Shown here: one piece after another, positions 7,321 through 15,608 of the stretch
How positions within the stretch are numbered: the stretch's first letter is position 1
Layout of the letters: each line of letters starts with the position of its first letter
Program-made: the position numbers and the translations under genes
The notes under the pieces: generated by a model
What the model saw: only the letters and a program-made list of their open reading frames with translations
Database searches by the model: none
Told to the model about the DNA's origin: nothing
Origin: Halorubrum aquaticum
Lineage (GTDB): Archaea > Halobacteriota > Halobacteria > Halobacteriales > Haloferacaceae
Length of the DNA stretch: 56,363 nt
Assembly: GCF_900113615.1 (NCBI RefSeq)
Contig: NZ_FOPZ01000022.1
Location: 1 to 56,363 of the forward strand
Reading direction: 5' to 3'

Positions 7321-8931
7321 TCACAGCCCCTCCTCGCCACCCTCCTGTGCGAGGATGACGACCATCGAGAGTCCGGAGATGACGAGCAGGATGAGCGTGG
7401 GCACGACGGCGTACTGGTAGAGCGCGGTCTCCTGTGCGCGCCAGATCTGGGTGACGATGGTCTCGAAACCGGACGGTCGGAGGATGAGCGTGACGGGTAG
7501 CTCCTTCATCGTCGTGAGGAAGACGAGGGCCGCGCCGGCGACGATCCCCGAGCGGGTGAGCGGGAACGTCACCCGCCGGAACGCGCCCATCGAGGACTCC
7601 CCGAGCGTGCGGCCCGCCTCGACCAACCGGGGATCGACCCCGAGGATCGACGTCCGGGTCGACCCCACGGCCTGCGGCAGGAACCGAACCACGTACGCGA
7701 ACACGAGGAGGGGAAGCGTCTGGTAGAGCCACGGCAGGTATCCCGATCCGAAGTAGACCAACGCGAGCGCCAACACGATCCCGGGGACGGCGAAGCCGAC
7801 GTAGGTCGCCCGCTCGAACAGCGTCGCGAGCGGCGAGTCGTGGGTGGCCGCGAAGTACGCGACGGGCAGGGCCGCGAGCGCGGCGACGACGGCGGCCGCG
7901 GCGGCGACGGACACCGAGTTGAGCACCTGTATCGGCTCGAAGGCCATCGAGGGGCGGCGGCCGGCGTCCGACCGGACCAGCCACAGCCCGAGGATCCAGA
8001 GCGGGACGAGGAGCGCGGTCGCGGCAACCGACGCGGGAGCCAGCGTCGCCGGCCAGCGCCACCGGCCGAGGCGCACGAGGTCGCCGGTGGTGCCCGCGTC
8101 GTCGCCGTGGGTGGTCCGGTTCGACCGGACGAGCCACTCCAGCGCGAGCACGACGAGCACGACGCCGAGCAGCTGTAAGGAGAGCAGCGCGGCGTAGTCA
8201 CGGCCGAACGCGTTGTACTCGACGTAGATCTGCCGGGTGAACACGGGCAGGCGCATGATCGAGGGCGTCCCGAAGTCGGAGACCGCGTACAGCGCCGCCA
8301 GGAGGGATCCGGCGGCGACCGCCGGACGGATCACGGGCAGCGTCACCCGCCGGAACGCCTCGGCGCGGCCGTGGTTCAGGGTCCGCGCCGCCTCGATCAG
8401 CGTCGTGTCGAAGGAAAGCAGCGCGGCCCGCGTCGAGAGGTAGACGTACGGATACGTGTACAGCGTGATCACGAGGATCGATCCGGGGAGGCCGTAGACG
8501 TCCGGGAGCCGCTCGATGCCGAGCGGCGCGAGCACGTCGTGGAACTCGCCGCGGGGACCGAACGCGGAGACGAACGCGAACGCCCCGACGTAGCTGGGGA
8601 CGACGAGCGGGAGCGCGACGACGACCGACCAGAACCGGCGGAACGGGAGGTCGGTCCGGACCGTCAGGTACGCGAGCGGCACGCCGAGCAGGATCGAGAG
8701 TCCCGTCACGCCCGCCATCAGGAGCAGGCTGTTGAGCAGCACCTCGACCGTTCCGGAACTGACGAGGAGCTCACGCGCGCGGTCCGGGTCCACGGTGACG
8801 GCCTCGATCACCAGCCACGCCAGCGGGAACACGAGCGTCGCGGCGATCGCGGCGGAAAGCAGCGTCAGCCCCGGCGGGAGTCGCCCGTCGCCGTCGGTCG
8901 CTCCGTCGATGATGCGCTGTATTCTGCTCAT
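7321..8931 (-). CDS. Iron(III)-type ABC transporter permease (FbpB/ThiP-like, fused double permease)
   Basis: This 536-residue membrane protein contains two binding-protein-dependent permease domains in one chain. Each has an EAA loop: EAARTLNHGRAEAFRRVTLP near residue 185 and EAGRTLGESSMGAFRRVTFP near residue 435. This is the FbpB architecture for ferric iron, also seen in ThiP. The iron reading is supported by the ferric-type binding protein at 14436-15569 and five iron boxes nearby. Two oddities stand out. It is about 5.5 kb from that binding protein, and no ABC ATPase is encoded anywhere in the window. The 3' end abuts repeat copy 2. Its own promoter shows only a degenerate iron-box half (8981-8994). 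Confidence 0.85.
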   Translation of the reverse strand: MSRIQRIIDGATDGDGRLPPGLTLLSAAIAATLVFPLAWLVIEAVTVDPDRARELLVSSGTVEVLLNSLLLMAGVTGLSILLGVPLAYLTVRTDLPFRRFWSVVVALPLVVPSYVGAFAFVSAFGPRGEFHDVLAPLGIERLPDVYGLPGSILVITLYTYPYVYLSTRAALLSFDTTLIEAARTLNHGRAEAFRRVTLPVIRPAVAAGSLLAALYAVSDFGTPSIMRLPVFTRQIYVEYNAFGRDYAALLSLQLLGVVLVVLALEWLVRSNRTTHGDDAGTTGDLVRLGRWRWPATLAPASVAATALLVPLWILGLWLVRSDAGRRPSMAFEPIQVLNSVSVAAAAAVVAALAALPVAYFAATHDSPLATLFERATYVGFAVPGIVLALALVYFGSGYLPWLYQTLPLLVFAYVVRFLPQAVGSTRTSILGVDPRLVEAGRTLGESSMGAFRRVTFPLTRSGIVAGAALVFLTTMKELPVTLILRPSGFETIVTQIWRAQETALYQYAVVPTLILLVISGLSMVVILAQEGGEEGL

Positions 8932-9030
8932 GGGTCGGAAGGGGGACCGGGTTCGATCCGGAAGGAAGGTGCTGTCTCGGTTAGGAATTCCGATCCGAGC
9001 GGCATCGAGTACGCGATCGACTCCGACGGG

Positions 9031-9054
9031 TATAAGGATTTAGGGTAGCCTAAA
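9031..9054 (+). promoter_or_regulatory. TATA box and iron box 1 (DtxR-type operator)
   Basis: TATAAGG (9031-9037) is followed by the palindrome TTTAGG-GTAG-CCTAAA (9039-9054) and then by ATG 9061. The operator lies exactly between TATA and the predicted leaderless start, the classical place for a repressor. The half-sites match the DtxR iron-box core TTAGG...CCTAA. Confidence 0.85.
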
Positions 9055-9060
9055 CCACGC

Positions 9061-9639
9061 ATGGAGCTGACGAGACGCGATGCCGTGGCCGCGCTGGCCG
9101 CCGTGGGTGCGGCGGGCGGGGTCGCCGTCGGCGTCCGTCACGCGGGAGGTGGCGGTCAGGACGCTGCGGGCGGCGAGGCGGACGGCGACGGCGGGCGGCA
9201 CGACGACGCCGACGGCGGCGCGGACGAGGAGACGGTTCGGTCGACGATGGTCGCGGTCGCGGCGGTCGTCTACCCGGACGCGGTCTCGAACGTCGAGGCG
9301 TTCGTCGACCGCTTCCTCGACGGGCGGCTGGACGGGTCCGCACACGCGGCGGGGCTCCGCGAGGCCGTCGCCGACCTCGAGGCGGCGTCCCGGTCCTGGT
9401 ACGACGCGCCGGTCGCTGAGCTGTCGGCGGCCGACCGCGAGGAGCTGCTCCGGGGGACCGGTGCCGACACCGCCGAGGAGGACCCCGACGGGACGACCGC
9501 CGAGCGAGTCCGGTACTACGTCGTCAACGACCTCCTCCTGGCGCTGTACGCCTCGCCGACGGGCGGGGAGCTGGTCGGTATCGAGAACCCGCAGGGACAC
9601 CCCGGCGGGGCGGAGAGCTATCGACGGGGGCCGAAATGA
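9061..9639 (+). CDS. Tat-exported gluconate-2-dehydrogenase subunit 3 family protein (dehydrogenase small subunit)
   Basis: This 192-residue protein has a twin-arginine-type N-terminus (LTRRDAVAALAAVGAAGG), then a low-complexity Asp/Gly linker to about residue 57. A helical domain follows (VYPDAVSNVEAFVDRFLDG... through ...YYVVNDLLLALYASP) typical of the small 'gamma' subunit of FAD-linked gluconate/glucose dehydrogenases. In those enzymes the small subunit carries the Tat signal and escorts the catalytic subunit across the membrane. Its stop overlaps the start of the GMC gene (ATGA), so the two are translationally coupled. Iron box 1 controls the unit. Confidence 0.8.
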   Translation: MELTRRDAVAALAAVGAAGGVAVGVRHAGGGGQDAAGGEADGDGGRHDDADGGADEETVRSTMVAVAAVVYPDAVSNVEAFVDRFLDGRLDGSAHAAGLREAVADLEAASRSWYDAPVAELSAADREELLRGTGADTAEEDPDGTTAERVRYYVVNDLLLALYASPTGGELVGIENPQGHPGGAESYRRGPK

Positions 9640-11246
9640 GTGGGGGGGACACCGAGACCCGGGATATCGACCGCAGCCCGGTCGCGAACGCGGACGTCTG
9701 CGTCGTGGGCGCGGGGCCGGCCGGCGCGCTCGTCGCCGACCGGCTGGCCGCCGACCGCGACGTGGTGGTGCTCGACGCCGGGCCGCGGTTCGACCCGGCG
9801 GACCGGCTCGCGAGACAAGAGCGGGCGATCCGCCCCTCCTACGACCGGCCGGACGTGTGGGACGTGGGCGGCGATCGCGACGCCCATGCCAGCTCCGGCG
9901 AGCGCTTCTACCCGCTGAACCACGCCCGCGTCAAGGGGGTCGGCGGGTCGACGCTCCACTGGCAGGGGATGGTGATGCGCCTGCACGAGGACGACTTCAA
10001 CTCCGGGACGGCTCGGGGCGTCGGTCCCGACTGGCCGATCGACTACGCGGACCTCCGGCCGTACTACGCCGAGGCCGAGCGCGAGCTGGGCGTCGCCGGC
10101 GCGTCGGACAACCCGTACGCGCCGCCCCGCGAGGAGCCGCACCCGATGCCGGCGTTCGAGCCCTCCTACAGCGACTCGCTGTTCGCGGAGGCCTGCGAGT
10201 CGCTGGGGATCGACATGCACTCGGTGCCGAACGCGCGCAATTCGGAGCCGTACGACGGCCGCTCGCCCTGCGTCGGGTACGGGACGTGCCAGCCGGTGTG
10301 TCCGAGCGGCGCGAAGTACGACGCGACGGTCCACGTCGACCGCGCGGAGTCGAACGGGGCGACCGTCATCGACCGCGCCCCGGTCCAGCGGCTGGAACAC
10401 GACGCCGACCGGGTGACCGCAGCGGTCTACGCGACGCCCGACGGCGAGGAGCACCGCCAGGCGGCCGACGCGTTCGTCGTCGCCTGCGGCGGCGTGGAGA
10501 CGCCACGGCTCCTCCTGCTCTCCGACTCCGAGCACTACCCGGACGGCCTCGCGAACTCCAGCGGGACGGTGGGGAGGTTCTTCATGGACCACCTGTTCGC
10601 GGGCGTCGGGGGCGTCCTCGACGAGCCGACCCGACAGAACCACGTCGGCTTCTACACGAGCGCCTGCGATCAGTTCTATGACGGGGCCGACGAGGATATC
10701 GCCCCGTTCAAACTCGAGTTCTTCAACTACGCCGGCCCCTCTCCGGTCGAGTCGGCGCTCTCCGGCGACGACTGGGGGGACGCGCTCCTCGACCGACTGC
10801 GCGAGGAGTACGGGAACCACGTCGCGGTCGGCGGGCTCGTCGAGCAGCGCCCGAGCGCCGACAGCTACGTCGGTCTCGATCCGGAGCGCACCGACGACCA
10901 CGGCAACCCCGTCCCCGACGTCCACTGGTCCGTCGACGACCGCGCACTCCGCACCATCGAGCGCGCGAACGGGATCCAGCGGTCGATCCTCGAGGAACTC
11001 GGCGCGGAGATCGAGTGGGTGACCGGCCCGGACGCGACCGGACCCGCCTACCACCACATGGGGACGACCCGGATGAGCGACGACCCCGATCGCGGCGTCG
11101 TCGATGCCGGCTGTCTGACCCACGACCTCGACAACTGCTGGATCGCCTCGAGTTCGGTCTTCCCGACGAGCGGGGCCATGAACCCGACGCTCACCATCGC
11201 CGCGTTGGCGCTGCGGGTCGCGGACCACGTCGAGTCGCGGGTCTGA
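9636..11246 (+). CDS. GMC-family FAD dehydrogenase with predicted 3Fe-4S cluster
   Basis: This is the 536-residue catalytic subunit. The FAD motif is VVGAGPAGAL (about 23-32), followed by the GMC region GVGGSTLHWQGMV and a C-terminal YHHMGTTRMS with NPTLTIAALA, which bears the catalytic His. Cys212, Cys218 and Cys222 (in CVGYGTCQPVC) have the C-x5-C-x3-C spacing known for the 3Fe-4S cluster of FAD-dependent glucose dehydrogenases. There is no signal peptide, so export probably depends on the Tat-bearing partner encoded just upstream. A cytochrome c subunit is absent. The substrate is probably a sugar or polyol but is not determined. Expression is predicted to be iron-controlled. Confidence 0.85.
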   Translation: MSGGDTETRDIDRSPVANADVCVVGAGPAGALVADRLAADRDVVVLDAGPRFDPADRLARQERAIRPSYDRPDVWDVGGDRDAHASSGERFYPLNHARVKGVGGSTLHWQGMVMRLHEDDFNSGTARGVGPDWPIDYADLRPYYAEAERELGVAGASDNPYAPPREEPHPMPAFEPSYSDSLFAEACESLGIDMHSVPNARNSEPYDGRSPCVGYGTCQPVCPSGAKYDATVHVDRAESNGATVIDRAPVQRLEHDADRVTAAVYATPDGEEHRQAADAFVVACGGVETPRLLLLSDSEHYPDGLANSSGTVGRFFMDHLFAGVGGVLDEPTRQNHVGFYTSACDQFYDGADEDIAPFKLEFFNYAGPSPVESALSGDDWGDALLDRLREEYGNHVAVGGLVEQRPSADSYVGLDPERTDDHGNPVPDVHWSVDDRALRTIERANGIQRSILEELGAEIEWVTGPDATGPAYHHMGTTRMSDDPDRGVVDAGCLTHDLDNCWIASSSVFPTSGAMNPTLTIAALALRVADHVESRV

Positions 11247-11251
11247 CACTG

Positions 11252-11269
11252 TTTTAGGCAAACCTAAAA
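11252..11269 (+). promoter_or_regulatory. Iron box 2 upstream of the GT2 gene
   Basis: TTTTAGG-CAAA-CCTAAAA is a perfect 7-bp inverted repeat. It overlaps the AT-rich TATA-like AAAAATTCAAG (11266-11276), which lies about 30 nt before ATG 11302. Confidence 0.85.
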
Positions 11270-11301
11270 ATTCAAGTGGGTGCGGTCGTTCTGCTTGCGT
11301 A

Positions 11302-12132
11302 ATGAGCGAGTCACTCACGCCGTCGGCGGTCGGGTCGGGAGACGACGCGACCGGGAGTCCCACCGTCGACGACGCGGCAGCCGACGATTCAGCTACCGAC
11401 GACGGGGCGGCCGAAACCGCGACGGACGGCGAGGACGGCACGGGCGACGCGTACACCTTCGAGGACGTCAGCGTCGTGATGGGGACGTACAACGAGGAGG
11501 CGGCGATCGGGACCGTCCTCTCGGACGTCGAGCGGGTCACGGACGGGAGGGCCGAGGTGGTCTGTGTCGACGGCTCCTCGGACCGGACGCCGGAGATCGC
11601 CCGCGAGCACGGCGCGCGCGTCATCGAACAGGAGCCGCAGGGGTACGGCGTCGCCGTCCGCGAGGCGATCCTCGCGCCCGACCGGCCGATCGTCGTCACG
11701 GCCGACTGCGACGACACCTACCCGATGGAGGCGCTGCCGGAGTTCCTCGAGGCGATCAACGCGGGCGCGGACGTGGTGAGCGGCGACCGGCTCTACCACG
11801 GGGCGAGCGCGATGCCCGCGTTCAACCGCCTCGGCAACCACGCGTTCGCGGCGATCGCGAGCCTGCTCATGGCGGAACGCGTCCATGACACCACGACGGG
11901 GATGCGCGCGTACCGCCGCGAGGTGGTCGAGGACATCGCGTGGACCGAGAACACCGGCCTCTCCGCCGAGCTCCTGATCCGGCCGCTGATGCGCGGCTAC
12001 GACGTACGCGAGCGCCCGATCGACTACGCCGAGCGCCTCGGCGAGACCAAACTCGACCCGATCGAGGGCGGCGCGGCCATCGCGAAGTCGATCGTCACAG
12101 TGTGTCTCGAGGAGCGGCTGCGGCGGCTCTGA
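11302..12132 (+). CDS. Family 2 glycosyltransferase (dolichyl-phosphate-sugar synthase-like)
   Basis: This 276-residue protein has a disordered acidic N-terminus of about 50 residues, then a GT2 fold. It shows VVMGTYNEEAAIGTVL (about 56-71), a nucleotide-sugar site CVDGSSDRTPEIA, the metal-binding VTADCDDTYPME and the helical TTTGMRAYRREV near residue 196. It resembles DPM1/AglD-type enzymes that load a sugar onto a polyprenyl phosphate on the cytosolic face. It lacks the C-terminal membrane helices of many members. It has its own iron box and is convergent (14 nt) with the GT39-like gene. Donor and lipid acceptor are inferred from family only. Confidence 0.85.
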   Translation: MSESLTPSAVGSGDDATGSPTVDDAAADDSATDDGAAETATDGEDGTGDAYTFEDVSVVMGTYNEEAAIGTVLSDVERVTDGRAEVVCVDGSSDRTPEIAREHGARVIEQEPQGYGVAVREAILAPDRPIVVTADCDDTYPMEALPEFLEAINAGADVVSGDRLYHGASAMPAFNRLGNHAFAAIASLLMAERVHDTTTGMRAYRREVVEDIAWTENTGLSAELLIRPLMRGYDVRERPIDYAERLGETKLDPIEGGAAIAKSIVTVCLEERLRRL

Positions 12133-12146
12133 GCGGTTCGAGAGTT

Positions 12147-14420
12147 CTACGCTTCGTCCGCCTCGACGTCGGTCCCGAAGACGACCCAGTCGGGGTGTGC
12201 GTCGGGGTCGTCCGGGAGGTAGGTCCCCTCGTTCCCGCACTCGATGACGAGCGGACAGACGGAGCGCTCCGGGGGCCACACGACCTCGACGCGGTCTCCG
12301 TCGGTCCGGACCGTCGCCTCCTGCCGGTAGGTGAACGTCGACCCAGCGGGGTCGACGAGCGTCACCGTGAGGACGACCGTGTCGGCCTCGACTTCCGTTC
12401 CGTTCCCGTCGCCGGCCCCGTCCGTGCCGCCGTTCCCGCCTTCCTCGACCTCGATCGGCACCGCCGTCCCCGGATCGCCGGCCAGCCGCGCTCCGTCGGC
12501 GTCGATCGACCAGTCGACCGCGATCGGATCGCCGGGGTCCTCGACGACGTAGCTCGCGCGACCCGTGGGCTCGCCGTCGACCGTCAGCCGGACCCGGGCG
12601 CGCTCGACGCGTTCCGGCGTCCCGACGGTCGTTTCGGCCGAGAGCGTCGCCCCCCGACGCACGTCGATCGGTTCGAGCTTCGGGGCGACGTGTCGGTCCG
12701 GGTTCGGCGTCCACTCGCCGCGGTACGCGTAGCGGTACGCGGTCCGGTTCGGGTACGCGTCGAGCACGGCGAAGTCCTCGCCCGGATCGCGGTCGAGCGC
12801 ATACACGACCTCGCCGTCGAATCCGGGATCGTTCCGCAGCGTCTGGAACGGGTGGTTCTGCCACTCCCCGTACGGGGTCGGGACGAGGACGAGCGCGTCC
12901 TCGAGCGACGTCGACTCGACCGGCTCGTAGGCCGCCTCGTACTTCTCGGCGTTCGCCGCGTTCCGGTCGAGCGGCGTCGCGAGGACGGCCGCGGCGGCGA
13001 CCCCGCCCGCGAGAAGGACGACCGCGACCGCGACGACGACGACCACCCTGGCCCGGTCCGGGGAGACGACCGCCGAGAGCCGCGCCCGGAGCCGCGGGAG
13101 CGCCCGCCACCCGGCGAGGAGCGCGACGCCGCCGAACACGGAGAACGGAACGAGGAGGTCGAAGTGGTAGAACGGGCCGAAGCCCGCGACGAGCCCGTCG
13201 GTCGGGTCGGAGAGCGTCGCGAGCAGGTTGTGGGTCCCCCAGAAGAACAGGTTGCCGACGACGACCGAGCCCGCCACGCCCGCGAGCAGGAGCCCCGCGG
13301 TGCGCTCGAAGCCGGCGTCGGCGTCGACCGCCCCTTCTCGACCCCCGGTCGACACGCGCTCGCCGCGCCGCCAGCGACGGACGGCGAGCGCGCCGCCGGC
13401 GAGCGCGAGCGCCGAGCCGATCGGCCCGGCCGTCACCCATCGGGTCGCGAGGAACCACAGGGCGTAGGCGTTCGATTCGAGCGCGAGCCCGAGCGTGTAG
13501 TCGGCCGAGTGGCCGAGGATCCGCCGCTCGCCGAAGCCGGGGCCGTCCATCGGGGCGAACGCCTGATACGGGAACGTCAGCGGCGACCCCGTCAGCCGGA
13601 GGTTGTACGCGAGCGTCAAGCCGACGAAGGCCGTCCCGAGAAGCGCCGTGAGCCCGTGTCGACGGACGGGACCGGGAACGGAGAGGGGGACGCCGGAGGA
13701 GCGGACGGAGCGGAGCCCGCTCGCCCGGAGGGACGACGCCACTCGAACGAGCGCGTGACAGATGAACGGGGCCGCGAACAGCACCGCGGTGTAGGGGCGC
13801 GCGAAGAACGCGAGCCCGACCGCGACGCCCGCGACGCCGGCGGCCGGCAGCGACCCGTCCCGGACGCTCCGGAGGTACGCGACCGCGAAACACAGGTTGA
13901 GGAACGTCGTCGGCGCGTACGGGAGGAACGTCGAGCCGGTCACGAGCGCGAGCGGCGACGCCGCGAACAGCACCGCGGCGGCGACGCCGACCCGCCGGTC
14001 CGCGACCATCGACCCGAGCAGGTACACGAGCGCGGCGTTGCCGGCGGCGACGACCGCGAGCGTGACCCGCGGCTCGCCGAGGATCCCCATGGAGACGGCG
14101 TACATCGCCGCGGGGACCGGCGTGTACTTCGGGTAGAGCCGGCCGCCGTCCTCGACGAAGAACCACGGGTGGAACGCGTCGGCGAGCGATCCGGCGTGTA
14201 ACTCCAGTTGCCCCGACAGCAACATCGCGGCCTGCGTGAGGTACACCGCCTCGTCGTGGTTGCTGGAGTGGTACGCGAAGACGGTCGCGGCGATCGCGAA
14301 AGTAAGGAGGCCGGCGACGCCGGCGACGAGAAGCGCCGCGAGCGTGACGCGATCGGCTCGGGCCAGTCGCTCGCGGGCGGCGCTCGCGAGCCGGATCGGA
14401 CGGAGGAGGCGGGACGACAC
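12147..14420 (-). CDS. GT39-like multi-pass membrane glycosyltransferase
   Basis: This 757-residue protein has about ten hydrophobic segments in residues 25-490 and an extracytoplasmic beta-rich domain of about 250 residues. The first outer loop has SSNHDEAVYL (about 52-61), the acidic motif of GT-C enzymes that use polyprenyl-phosphate sugars. The PKYTP and TFLPYAPTTF segments that follow also fit the ArnT/PMT-like superfamily. It would transfer a lipid-linked sugar to a protein, lipid or glycan outside the cell; the acceptor is unknown. It starts 15 nt after the ferric-binding lipoprotein gene, so iron box 3 should drive both. Confidence 0.8.
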   Translation of the reverse strand: MSSRLLRPIRLASAARERLARADRVTLAALLVAGVAGLLTFAIAATVFAYHSSNHDEAVYLTQAAMLLSGQLELHAGSLADAFHPWFFVEDGGRLYPKYTPVPAAMYAVSMGILGEPRVTLAVVAAGNAALVYLLGSMVADRRVGVAAAVLFAASPLALVTGSTFLPYAPTTFLNLCFAVAYLRSVRDGSLPAAGVAGVAVGLAFFARPYTAVLFAAPFICHALVRVASSLRASGLRSVRSSGVPLSVPGPVRRHGLTALLGTAFVGLTLAYNLRLTGSPLTFPYQAFAPMDGPGFGERRILGHSADYTLGLALESNAYALWFLATRWVTAGPIGSALALAGGALAVRRWRRGERVSTGGREGAVDADAGFERTAGLLLAGVAGSVVVGNLFFWGTHNLLATLSDPTDGLVAGFGPFYHFDLLVPFSVFGGVALLAGWRALPRLRARLSAVVSPDRARVVVVVAVAVVLLAGGVAAAAVLATPLDRNAANAEKYEAAYEPVESTSLEDALVLVPTPYGEWQNHPFQTLRNDPGFDGEVVYALDRDPGEDFAVLDAYPNRTAYRYAYRGEWTPNPDRHVAPKLEPIDVRRGATLSAETTVGTPERVERARVRLTVDGEPTGRASYVVEDPGDPIAVDWSIDADGARLAGDPGTAVPIEVEEGGNGGTDGAGDGNGTEVEADTVVLTVTLVDPAGSTFTYRQEATVRTDGDRVEVVWPPERSVCPLVIECGNEGTYLPDDPDAHPDWVVFGTDVEADEA

Positions 14421-14435
14421 GGGATCCGGGGGAGC

Positions 14436-15569
14436 TCAGACCTCGACGCCGGCGTCGCGCATGAGGTCGATCGTCGGTTCGAGGTCCGACAGCTGGGTCA
14501 GGTCGATGTCCGGGACGTCGAGCTCGTCGATGGTCGGCAGGTCGCCGATCGGCTCGACGTCGGGGATGAGCGGATACTCGAAGGTCGTCCGGGCGAAGTA
14601 GTCCTGTGCCTCCGCCGAGAGCAGGTGCCGGACGAAGTTCTCGGCGAGGGTGGCGTCCGACGCGGTGTCGACGACCGCGGCCCCCGCGACGTTGAACACC
14701 GCGCCGGCGTCGCCCTCGGTGAAGGCGGTCGCGATCGACGCCTCCGGGTTGCCGTCGAGGACGCGCTGGATGTAGTAGTGGTTCGTGAACGCGGCGTCGA
14801 TCTCCCCGTCGGCGATCGCCTGACAGGCGGCGAACTCGTCGGGGTAGCTCGCGATACCCGACTCGACGACCGCCTCGAGCCAGCTACGGGTCGCCTCCGG
14901 GCCCTCGATGAGCCGCATCGCGGTCACGAACGCCTGACAGGAGCCGTAGGAGGGGGCCCACCCGAGGTCGCCGGAGAACTCCTCCGGGTACGCCATGACG
15001 CTGCTCGGCAGGTCCTCCTCGGAGAACTCGTCGGTGTTGTACGGGACGGTGCGGGCGCGTCCCGAGGTGCCGATCCACTGGTCGGTGCGGAACTCCTCGC
15101 GGACCATCCCCGTGACCTCCTCGGAGAGCGCTTGGGTGCGCCCCGCGTCCGCGAGCGCGCCGAGCGACCCCGCGTTGACCGAGTAGAAGACGTCCGCGGG
15201 CGATCCCTCGCCCTCGTTCGCGATCTGGTTCACGAGGTCCGTCGAGCCGGCGTACCGGACGGTGAGCGAGAAGTCGTCGTACTGCTCGTCGATGTAGGAG
15301 ACGAGCTCGCCGACGAGGAACTCGCCACGGCCGGAGTAGACGGTGAGTTCGCCCTCGAGGTCCGGCATCTCGGCGATCGGGGTGCCGCCGGGGAGTCCGC
15401 GTCCCGCGCGGCCGGACCCGATCTGGCCGACCGTCGACTCGGTCGCGTCGTCGCCCCCGCCGGGAAGCCGGTCGAGGCAGCCGGCCGCGCCGAGCGCGCC
15501 GAGCGCGCCGGTCGCGGCGAGGAAGCGTCGTCTGTCGGTTCCGTCGGAAGAAGGATCGGTTTCTGGCAT
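14436..15569 (-). CDS. Ferric-type ABC transporter substrate-binding lipoprotein (Tat)
   Basis: This 377-residue protein has a twin-arginine signal (DRRRFLAATGALGALGAAGC) ending in a lipobox cysteine near residue 31. The mature part is an FbpA-like binding fold with LTVYSGRGEFLVGELVSYI, ADVFYSVNAGSLGALADAG, and the paired tyrosines in NHYYIQRV used for ferric iron in the family. It should capture Fe(III) or a ferric chelate at the outer membrane face. Iron box 3 lies only 5 nt before the ATG, overlapping the expected transcription start. The matching permease is probably the gene at 7321-8931. The ATPase is not in this window. Confidence 0.9.
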   Translation of the reverse strand: MPETDPSSDGTDRRRFLAATGALGALGAAGCLDRLPGGGDDATESTVGQIGSGRAGRGLPGGTPIAEMPDLEGELTVYSGRGEFLVGELVSYIDEQYDDFSLTVRYAGSTDLVNQIANEGEGSPADVFYSVNAGSLGALADAGRTQALSEEVTGMVREEFRTDQWIGTSGRARTVPYNTDEFSEEDLPSSVMAYPEEFSGDLGWAPSYGSCQAFVTAMRLIEGPEATRSWLEAVVESGIASYPDEFAACQAIADGEIDAAFTNHYYIQRVLDGNPEASIATAFTEGDAGAVFNVAGAAVVDTASDATLAENFVRHLLSAEAQDYFARTTFEYPLIPDVEPIGDLPTIDELDVPDIDLTQLSDLEPTIDLMRDAGVEV

Positions 15570-15573
15570 GTGT

Positions 15574-15589
15574 TTTAGGGCAGCCTAAA
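15574..15589 (-). promoter_or_regulatory. Iron box 3 upstream of the ferric-binding gene
   Basis: TTTAGG-GCAG-CCTAAA lies 5 nt before the minus-strand ATG at 15569. A repressor here would sit on the transcription start of a leaderless mRNA. Confidence 0.85.
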
Positions 15590-15608
15590 TGAACTTAGTC
15601 GTGTCGGT

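Noticed and set aside
8981-8994. TTAGGAATTCCGAT as a sixth iron box for the permease
   Set aside because: Only one half-site is correct (TTAGG...CCgAt). It is kept as a degenerate site at best and not called.
11940-14201. Long plus-strand frame (753 codons) opposite the GT39-like gene
   Set aside because: Arg/Glu-rich mirror sequence with no motif. The minus-strand protein has clear membrane helices and GT-C motifs.
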